A stretch of 6,437 nucleotides of DNA from Actinomycetes bacterium (GTDB lineage Bacteria > Actinomycetota > Acidimicrobiia > Acidimicrobiales > Bog-793). The notes below the pieces were generated by a model. That model saw only the letters and a list, made by a program, of their open reading frames with translations, had not been told where the DNA came from and did no database searches. The translations under genes were made by a program, and so were the position numbers. Position 1 is the stretch's first letter. Every line of letters begins with the position of its first letter. The stretch covers positions 1 to 6,437 of the forward strand of contig JAJYGM010000102.1 of assembly GCA_021785095.1 (NCBI GenBank), given 5' to 3'. This document shows positions 1-4,335 of the stretch, one piece after another.

Positions 1-1431
1 CCCCTGCTGCAGCACCCGGCCGTCGACCATCACGATTACCTCGTCCGCGAGGAGGGCTGCCTCCTCGGGATCGTGGGTGACGAGCACCGTCGAGATGGCG
101 ACCTCACGCTGGAGGCGTCGCAGCTCCCTGCGGAGCTCGAGGCGGACCGGGACGTCCAGCGCCGAGAGCGGCTCGTCGAGCAGCAACACGTCGGGGGAGC
201 GGGCGAGAGCTTGGGCCAAGGCAACACGCTGTCGCTGACCACCCGACAGCTCGGAGGGGAGGCGGCGTTCCAGCCCTCCGAGGTGAAGGGCCTCGAGCCA
301 GTACGCCGCGATCCTTGGATCCGCGCCGCGGGCGAAGAGCAGCTGCTCCCAGACGCTGAGATGGGGGAAGAGCCCGAAGCCCTGGCCCACGTACCCGATG
401 CGTCGCCGCTCGACCGGGATCGATTCGACGCGCCGCGCGCCGTAGGCGACGGGTCCCGGCCCAGGGCCGTACAGCCCGGCGAGGCAGCGCAGGAGCGCGG
501 ACTTGCCCGAACCGGAGGGCCCGAGCACGGCCAGCCGGAGCGCCCTGGCGTCGTGGGTCACCGACAGGTGGAACTCCCCGAGCCGCCAGCCCACGTCGAA
601 TCGGAGCGGGGCGACCGCCGGCGGGTCAGGCCGGGCCGGAACCGGCAGTGCCCCCGTCTCGCGGCGACGCCGTCGGTGCCGCACGACCACGAGCCGGCTC
701 ACCGCGACCGCGACGGCCGCGATCCCGAGCGCGAGCGCCGTCGGCGCGATCGTGCCCGGCAACCCGCTCGACGCGAACTGGATGTAGGTGTAGACGTTCA
801 GCGACGACGGGTGGTACGCGACCACGACCGTGGCGCCGTACTCGCCGAACGCTCGCAACCAGCAGAGCACCATCCCCGCTCGGATCCCTGGCGCCGCCGC
901 CGGCACCTCCACCCTGAAGAACCGCGCCAGGGTGCCGTGGCCGAGCGTCGCCGCCGTGTCGCGCAGCGTAGGGTCGACGGCGCCGAACGCGGCGCGAGTG
1001 GTGACAACGAGGAACGGAGCCGACACGAACGACTGGGCGAGCACCACCCCTACGAGAGATGTGGAGAGGTGCCCGCCGAAGAAGCTCCCGAGCGGCGTGT
1101 ACGGCCCGATCACGTAGACGAGGAGGATGCCGCTCATCACCGGGGGGACGGCGAGGGGCACCATCACGAGCGTCCCCACCACCGCGACGACCGGCCCCCG
1201 GTGACGGGTGAGGACGTAGGCGAGCGGCACACCGAGCGCCGTGACGGCGGCGGTCGCGATGGTGGCCCCCTGCAGCGACACCCAGAACGCCGGGAACAAG
1301 CCCGCTGTGTGAAAGCCGCGCGCGTGGGTAGTGGCGAGGCGGACCAAGAAGTAGACGATGGGCGCGCCCAGGTAGACGACGAGGAGCACCCCGAGCCACG
1401 GGAGGGGGCTCCGGAGCCCCCCCCGGCCCAC
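1..1431 (-). CDS. Fused molybdate/tungstate-type ABC transporter: permease (ModB/WtpB-like) plus ATPase (ModC/WtpC-like), C-terminus beyond the left edge
   Basis: This is one uninterrupted frame of 477 codons, open to base 1. Residues about 10-250 are a membrane permease with roughly six hydrophobic segments. It carries the coupling (EAA-type) loop from about residue 158 (DTAATLG, with D in place of the usual E) to VPAAAPGI, and then FGEYGATVVVAYHP near 195-208, which resembles WtpB/ModB proteins. A basic, proline-rich linker (about 251-277) leads into an ABC ATPase with all core motifs: Walker A GPSGSGKS (304-311), Q-loop Gln350, signature LSGGQ (395-399), Walker B ending LLLDEP (416-421), D-loop SALD (423-426) and switch His453. 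The protein should form the cytoplasmic-membrane pore and hydrolyse ATP to import the oxyanion brought by the adjacent binding protein. The start is the GTG overlapping the upstream stop. Molybdate transporters usually have separate permease and ATPase genes, so the single chain is the unusual point. Any C-terminal regulatory (MOP/TOBE) domain lies outside the window. The substrate (molybdate, tungstate or possibly another anion) is inferred. Confidence 0.9.
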   Translation of the reverse strand, partial: MGRGGLRSPLPWLGVLLVVYLGAPIVYFLVRLATTHARGFHTAGLFPAFWVSLQGATIATAAVTALGVPLAYVLTRHRGPVVAVVGTLVMVPLAVPPVMSGILLVYVIGPYTPLGSFFGGHLSTSLVGVVLAQSFVSAPFLVVTTRAAFGAVDPTLRDTAATLGHGTLARFFRVEVPAAAPGIRAGMVLCWLRAFGEYGATVVVAYHPSSLNVYTYIQFASSGLPGTIAPTALALGIAAVAVAVSRLVVVRHRRRRRETGALPVPARPDPPAVAPLRFDVGWRLGEFHLSVTHDARALRLAVLGPSGSGKSALLRCLAGLYGPGPGPVAYGARRVESIPVERRRIGYVGQGFGLFPHLSVWEQLLFARGADPRIAAYWLEALHLGGLERRLPSELSGGQRQRVALAQALARSPDVLLLDEPLSALDVPVRLELRRELRRLQREVAISTVLVTHDPEEAALLADEVIVMVDGRVLQQG

Positions 1432-1448
1432 TACCCGACGACCTTTTT
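1429..1448 (-). promoter_or_regulatory. TAGTG stop/start overlap with upstream purine-rich ribosome-binding site
   Basis: On the minus strand the binding-protein gene ends in TAG (1433-1431), and the permease-ATPase frame opens with GTG sharing the G (1431-1429). An AAAAAGG tract (1448-1442) lies about 10 bases before the GTG and can act as a weak Shine-Dalgarno site inside the upstream coding region. This arrangement is typical of translational coupling, and it decides the start of the fused transporter gene. No ATG is available at this position in that frame. Confidence 0.7.
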
Positions 1449-2354
1449 CAAGCTCGCCGGGACCTCCGACTTCTTGCCCGCCAGCACCGGCTTGCCTAGC
1501 TCGTCCAGGCCGTGGGCTGCGAGCAGCCTCTTCGCGGCCGGCGACAGCAGCCAGGCGACGAAGGCGTCGGCGGCCGCAGGATGGGGAGCCTTCGCCACGA
1601 CGGTCAGCGTGTAGTCCGCCTTCTCGCCGACGCCGGCGAGCGGCACCGTCGGGAAGTGCGCGGCCGCGGCCTCGACCGCGTAGAAGAACCCCGCGTCGAG
1701 CTGACCGGCCTGCAGTCGCCCGACGAGGCTTGTCTCTGTGAACACGGTGGCCTCGTCCTCGACGATGGCTGCGAGCGCAGCATCCTTATGCTGGCGCGCC
1801 GCCTTCCTCAGGGCGTCGACGGTCAGCCGCCCCTTCGGGTCTGTGACGGGGTTGGTCCGCCCGATCCGGAACCCCGGCTCGGTGACCACCTTCCACCACG
1901 GCCCGTGCCTGATCGCGGACGCGAACCTGTCCTTCGGCTCGTACCCGAGAACGAGGGCCGTGGTCGCGAACGTGAGGTACCAGGTCACCCAGTTGCCGTT
2001 CTTCGCACCCATCAGCAGCCTGTCCGATGTGGGCGCTGCGCTCCAGAAGACGTCCGCCCTGTGGATGCCCCCCTTGATGTCCTGCGCGAGCCCTGTCGAC
2101 CCGCCCGGGATGTCTGTCACCGTGTACCCGGTCGCCTCGTGGAATCCCGGCTCGACGGCTGTCTTCATGATCGTCGCGAGGGACCCGGCGGTGAGCACGA
2201 TGACGGTTCCTGCGTGCTTCGTGGCTGCCCCTGCCGGGGGAGGCCCGACCACGGCCGCGAGCGAGCCCGCCGCCACGAGGAGCGCGCTGAAGGCAGCGCT
2301 GGCGGCACGGACACGGATCTGAGGGCACGTTGGGCCTCTCGACTGGTTCCCCAT
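1431..2354 (-). CDS. Secreted molybdate/tungstate-type substrate-binding protein (ModA/WtpA-like)
   Basis: This 307-residue periplasmic-binding-fold protein captures the oxyanion outside the membrane and delivers it to the fused permease/ATPase encoded immediately downstream. The N-terminus has a signal peptide: a basic start, a hydrophobic core at about 17-36, and a likely signal-peptidase I site after AGA (41-43). No lipobox cysteine is seen, so it may be released or held by another route. Family-like features include TAGSL (55-59), GGSTG (84-88), ADVFWSA (100-106), the FATTALVLGYEP strand (129-140), TNPVTDP (167-173) and AGFFYAVEA (221-229). The TAGSL and NP..DP patterns look closer to WtpA-type proteins than to classical ModA, but ligand preference cannot be read from sequence. 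The ATG at 2354 is the only ATG/GTG start between the in-frame upstream TAA (about 2409) and the signal core. It lacks a clear Shine-Dalgarno site, so leaderless translation is possible. Confidence 0.87.
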   Translation of the reverse strand: MGNQSRGPTCPQIRVRAASAAFSALLVAAGSLAAVVGPPPAGAATKHAGTVIVLTAGSLATIMKTAVEPGFHEATGYTVTDIPGGSTGLAQDIKGGIHRADVFWSAAPTSDRLLMGAKNGNWVTWYLTFATTALVLGYEPKDRFASAIRHGPWWKVVTEPGFRIGRTNPVTDPKGRLTVDALRKAARQHKDAALAAIVEDEATVFTETSLVGRLQAGQLDAGFFYAVEAAAAHFPTVPLAGVGEKADYTLTVVAKAPHPAAADAFVAWLLSPAAKRLLAAHGLDELGKPVLAGKKSEVPASLKKVVG

Positions 2355-2484
2355 TGGTGCGCACGTTAGTCGGCCCGCGGACGCATCTGCAACAGTTCTT
2401 GGTATTTACAGTGGATAGTGCGTACGAGCTCGAACAAAATGGACGCACACGCGGGTTCGTGACGGCTCCGATATTCTTCCGGCC
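2355..2484. promoter_or_regulatory. Divergent intergenic region with small palindromes (probable promoter/operator region)
   Basis: These 130 bases separate the transporter operon (leftward) from the methyltransferase gene (rightward), so both promoters should lie here. The middle (about 2390-2440) is noticeably more AT-rich than the coding DNA around it. It contains an imperfect 14-base dyad, GTACGAGCTCGAAC (2422-2435, one mismatched pair), framed by GTGCGT (2418-2423) and its complement ACGCAC (2443-2448). A perfect GTGCGCAC palindrome (2357-2364) lies three bases before the binding-protein ATG. I could not find a convincing -35/-10 pair on either strand, and I see no clear match to the E. 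coli ModE operator pattern. The regulatory role is inferred from position and symmetry. Confidence 0.45.
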
Positions 2485-3252
2485 ATGCTCGACGGCCCCG
2501 ACACCAACGAGGGCGTATGGAAGTCCGACCGGATGGTTGCCCAGTGGGTTGCGACCGCCACAGAGCGTGAGCGGCGCCGGGCCGAACAGCGTCGGCTCAT
2601 GGCAGACCTCCTGCCGTTCGCGTACGACGAGGCGTTCACCTTCGTCGACCTCGGGGCCGGCACCGGCACTGCGGCCCAGGTGGTCCTCGACAGGTTCCCC
2701 CGGTCCGAGGCCGTCCTGGCTGAGTACTCGGCGCTGATGGCGGCCGAGGGCCGGCGCATGCTCTCGGGCTACGCGGGCCGGTTCGAGTACGTGGAGCTCG
2801 ACTTGTCCCACGGTGACTGGCCCCCTGAGGTGCCGGCCGGCGTCGGCGCGGTGATCAGCTCCCTGTGCGTGCACCACCTTCCCGACCGGCGCAAGCGCGA
2901 GCTGTTCGCAGAGGTCTGGCAACACCTCGCACCCGGCGGCTGGTATCTGAACTACGACCCGGTCACGACGGACGACCCAGTCGTGGCGACCGCCTGGCTG
3001 AGAGCCGGTGACCGCCAGGATCCCGAGGCCGCCACGAGACGCGAGCATCCCACGCCGGAGGAGAAGGTCCGGCACGAGAACCACGTCCGCTACATGATCG
3101 CGCTCGCACCCCAGCTCGACTTCCTGCGGCTGGCCGGCTTCGAGGGCATCGACGTGTACTGGAAGCAGCTCGATCTCGTGATCTACGGCGGCCGCAGGCC
3201 CGAGGAGCCGGACGTTCCCCCGAGGTCCGGTCACCTCCACGCCGGCGGGTAG
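2485..3252 (+). CDS. Class I SAM-dependent methyltransferase
   Basis: This 255-residue soluble protein has the Rossmann-like methyltransferase order. Motif I is FVDLGAGTGTAA (53-64), which binds SAM. An acidic residue at the end of strand 2 (Glu80 in VLAEYS) is placed to contact the ribose. ELDLSH (104-109) carries a likely motif II acid. VISSLCVHHLPD (123-134) is the motif IV region, and LAPGGWYLNYDP (148-159) follows. The core closes with the usual C-terminal hairpin (about 218-238, DVYWKQLDLVIYGG). The last 17 or so residues are a proline/glycine/histidine-rich extension partly encoded by a tandem DNA repeat, so they are probably not part of the fold. The arginine-rich N-terminal helix (about 11-42) is common in such proteins. 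ATG 2485 has no good Shine-Dalgarno site; ATG 2533 (residue 17) would cut into the N-terminal helix. The methyl acceptor is unknown, and neither neighbour suggests one. Confidence 0.85.
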   Translation: MLDGPDTNEGVWKSDRMVAQWVATATERERRRAEQRRLMADLLPFAYDEAFTFVDLGAGTGTAAQVVLDRFPRSEAVLAEYSALMAAEGRRMLSGYAGRFEYVELDLSHGDWPPEVPAGVGAVISSLCVHHLPDRRKRELFAEVWQHLAPGGWYLNYDPVTTDDPVVATAWLRAGDRQDPEAATRREHPTPEEKVRHENHVRYMIALAPQLDFLRLAGFEGIDVYWKQLDLVIYGGRRPEEPDVPPRSGHLHAGG

Positions 3253-3307
3253 ACGCGATCCCCGGAGGTCCGGTCACCGCCACGCCGGCGGGTAGACGCG
3301 GTCCCCG
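3216..3307 (+). repeat. 43-bp imperfect tandem duplication across the methyltransferase stop codon
   Basis: Bases 3216-3258 recur at 3259-3301 with three mismatches (3221/3264, 3236/3279, 3258/3301), and the match continues a few bases further (to 3264/3307). The first copy contains the final codons and TAG stop of the methyltransferase. The second copy is downstream of the stop. Because 43 is not a multiple of three, the unit is read in a different frame in each copy, which argues against a protein repeat. The second copy contains short inverted repeats, CCGGA-GG-TCCGG (3262-3273) and CCGCC-N5-GGCGG (3277-3291), that could form a small hairpin after the gene. Confidence 0.85.
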
Positions 3308-3524
3308 AGACGTGCCCGCTCCATGCCCGGCAGGGGAAGCGGACGGACATCCCCGGCGGGATCCAGACCGTCGAGCACGCCAGCCGCTACTTTTGCTATT
3401 GCTGCATGACCGGCACCAGGGGCCAAGGAGCCGGCGCTTGGACGAACGGCGACGAGGCAGACGGTGCCTGGACGGCAACAGTCACATCACCAACGAGGAC
3501 GCCGGAGGAGGCGTCGGAAGCCGG

Positions 3525-3551
3525 ATTGTCAAGACACTGATTGTCAAGACA
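3525..3551 (+). repeat. Two 12-bp direct repeats (ATTGTCAAGACA) at 15-bp spacing, each a TGTC-N2-GACA dyad
   Basis: ATTGTCAAGACA occurs at 3525-3536 and identically at 3540-3551, so the copies are in register at 15 bp. Each contains the inverted repeat TGTC-AA-GACA. On the minus strand each copy carries TTGACA, a perfect -35 hexamer, but I see no -10 element at the right distance. Low-GC, precisely repeated dyads in a high-GC intergenic region look like paired binding sites for a dimeric regulator. The terminal repeat of a decayed insertion element is the main alternative. Confidence 0.7.
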
Positions 3552-3554
3552 TAC

Positions 3555-3584
3555 GTGCTCACGTGCGGTCACGGTGAGCTCACC
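3555..3584. promoter_or_regulatory. Three abutting GTG...CAC dyads ending in a perfect 12-bp palindrome
   Basis: Directly after the TGTC-N2-GACA pair come three contiguous blocks that each begin with GTG or GGTG and end with TCAC or TCACC: GTGCTCAC (3555-3562), GTGCGGTCAC (3563-3572) and GGTGAGCTCACC (3573-3584). The last is a perfect palindrome. The array ends about 70 bases before the zinc-ribbon gene start, a plausible operator position. No regulator is identified in this window. Confidence 0.4.
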
Positions 3585-3642
3585 ACGTTCAAGTGGCTGA
3601 CCGGGCTCCCCAGGGCGTGAGGACGCATCGTGAGCCTTGGAC

Positions 3643-3656
3643 AGGAGCGAACAGTG
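3643..3656 (+). promoter_or_regulatory. Shine-Dalgarno site fixing the zinc-ribbon gene start at GTG 3654
   Basis: AGGAG (3643-3647) lies six bases before GTG 3654, textbook spacing. An in-frame GTG at 3630 also has a purine-rich sequence upstream (GAGG, about 3619-3622) and would add eight residues. The 3654 start puts the first zinc-ribbon cysteine at residue 3, the normal place in proteins that begin with such a ribbon, so it is preferred. Confidence 0.7.
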
Positions 3657-4202
3657 AGCTGTCGTAATTGTGGTGCTGAGCTGAATGCGGCGGACGCGCG
3701 CTGCGCGGCCTGCGGCACCCTGGTCGACGAACCGGTGGGTGCCGGCCCCTCCGAGGTTGGCACGGTGCGCGCAGGGGCAGGGCCGGAACCGAAGGCCATC
3801 ACCTTCAAGCTCGTCCGCCTCACGCGCGGCGACCGCATCGTCGGGGTGGGATCGCTCGTCTTGTTCATCGCGTTGCTGCTGCCCTGGTACGGCGCGGGAG
3901 TGTTCGGGATCACCGTGACCGTGGACGGGCTTTGGCACGGATGGATGTACATCACCCTGCTGCTCGCCATCGCGACGGTCGGGTACCTCGCAGCCCTTGC
4001 CGCCGTCGAGGTCCGGCTCCCAGTTCCCCACTGGCAGGCTCTTCTCGGCGCGACCGGGATCATGCTGCTTCTCGTCGTCATCGCCGTCGCCACCACGCCC
4101 ACAGGTGCCGGCCTGCAGTGGGGCGCCATCGTCGGTCTGCTCGCAGCGGTGACCGCGGTGGCAGGAGCGCTGCTCCGGCGCAACGAGTCGACGACCGCGT
4201 AG
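3654..4202 (+). CDS. Small zinc-ribbon membrane protein with four predicted transmembrane helices
   Basis: The product has 182 residues from GTG 3654 (190 if GTG 3630 is used). An N-terminal zinc ribbon has two CxxC pairs, Cys3/Cys6 and Cys17/Cys20, spaced as in the short treble-clef ribbons found at the start of many bacterial membrane proteins. A flexible Gly/Ala/Pro-rich linker (about 28-48) follows, then four hydrophobic segments near 62-81 (containing LLPWYG), 97-118, 127-147 and 154-174, and a short basic tail. The ribbon is expected in the cytoplasm with the helices in the inner membrane. The 'GDRIVGVGSLVLFIALLLPWY' type of opening is familiar to me from uncharacterised actinobacterial proteins, but no function is known to me. 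The gene stands alone between the dyad array upstream and a convergent gene downstream. Its role could be sensing, scaffolding or assembly; nothing in the sequence decides. Confidence 0.8.
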   Translation: MSCRNCGAELNAADARCAACGTLVDEPVGAGPSEVGTVRAGAGPEPKAITFKLVRLTRGDRIVGVGSLVLFIALLLPWYGAGVFGITVTVDGLWHGWMYITLLLAIATVGYLAALAAVEVRLPVPHWQALLGATGIMLLLVVIAVATTPTGAGLQWGAIVGLLAAVTAVAGALLRRNESTTA

Positions 4203-4211
4203 CTCACCCCG

Positions 4212-4257
4212 CTCCCAGGGGCCCCGCTCCCGCACACCCCCTCCCAGGGGGCCCCGC
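4212..4257 (+). repeat. Short GC-rich direct repeat containing self-complementary GGGGCCCC
   Basis: CTCCCAGGGGCCCCGC (4212-4227) recurs at 4241-4257 with one extra G. Each copy contains GGGGCCCC, which pairs with itself, and AGGGG of the first copy can also pair with CCCCT (4238-4242). It lies just after the zinc-ribbon stop codon. It may contribute to termination or be simple low-complexity sequence. Confidence 0.5.
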
Positions 4258-4283
4258 CGCGCCGCCACGCGTCCAGGACCGAA

Positions 4284-4321
4284 CGGCTGGCCGACCAGTA
4301 CGAAGGCTGAACGGCCAGCCG
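4284..4321. terminator. Inverted repeat between convergent genes, candidate bidirectional terminator
   Basis: CGGCTGGCC (4284-4292) and its exact complement GGCCAGCCG (4313-4321) form a nine-pair GC stem around a 20-base loop. It lies 82 bases after the zinc-ribbon stop and 15 bases beyond the stop of the surface-protein gene, so it could end transcription from both sides. There is no T-tract on either strand. High-GC actinobacterial terminators often lack one, but this also weakens the call. Confidence 0.4.
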
Positions 4322-4335
4322 CCCGGCACGGAGGC

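Larger units (their letters stand above)
3253..3653. other. Intergenic stretch without a defensible gene; possible cysteine-rich coding relic
   Basis: No frame here has a convincing start, Shine-Dalgarno site and family resemblance together. The frame continuous with the methyltransferase, read past its TAG, stays open from 3253 to a TGA at 3538-3540. It encodes a short cysteine/histidine-bearing segment (CPLH near 3313-3324, then YFCYCCM near 3388-3408) and a hydrophilic threonine/glutamate-rich tail. By hand count, about 73% of third bases from 3361 to 3537 are G or C, higher than the first two positions, which is mildly coding-like. The only in-frame ATG is 3406, after the cysteines. A GTG-started frame at 3312-3620 encodes an arginine-rich product of poor composition. 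The distal part contains the dyad array described separately. Confidence 0.3.

Noticed and set aside
626..1399. Minus-strand 257-codon frame over the permease region
   Set aside because: It is out of frame with the true permease-ATPase and gives an arginine/histidine-rich product with no hydrophobic helices.
73..1614. Long plus-strand open frame of 513 codons over the transporter genes
   Set aside because: The product is extremely rich in Arg, Glu, Gly and Asp with no domain. The opposite strand in this stretch encodes a complete set of permease and ATPase motifs, so this is an antisense shadow of GC-rich coding DNA.
2355..2484. ModE operator or molybdenum-cofactor riboswitch upstream of the transporter
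   Set aside because: No match to the E. coli ModE dyad pattern could be seen, and the leader is too short and unstructured by eye to support a riboswitch.
1786..3240. Minus-strand 484-codon frame spanning the binding protein, intergenic region and methyltransferase
   Set aside because: It crosses two well-supported genes in other frames and has no consistent composition or motif.
3525..3551. CRISPR-like repeat-spacer structure
   Set aside because: There are only two 12-base copies with a 3-base gap, far too short for a CRISPR repeat and spacer.
3525..3551. Minus-strand promoter based on two perfect TTGACA hexamers
   Set aside because: No recognisable -10 hexamer follows at 15-19 bases from either copy, and no minus-strand gene lies downstream before the convergent methyltransferase.
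3312..3620. GTG-started 102-codon plus-strand frame
   Set aside because: It has arginine-rich, low-quality composition, no Shine-Dalgarno site and no family resemblance. Its end runs through the dyad repeats, which better explain the local sequence.
3396..4268. Minus-strand 290-codon frame across the zinc-ribbon gene
   Set aside because: It lies opposite a gene with a good Shine-Dalgarno site, zinc-ribbon cysteines and four helices, and its own product is a low-complexity hydrophilic sequence.
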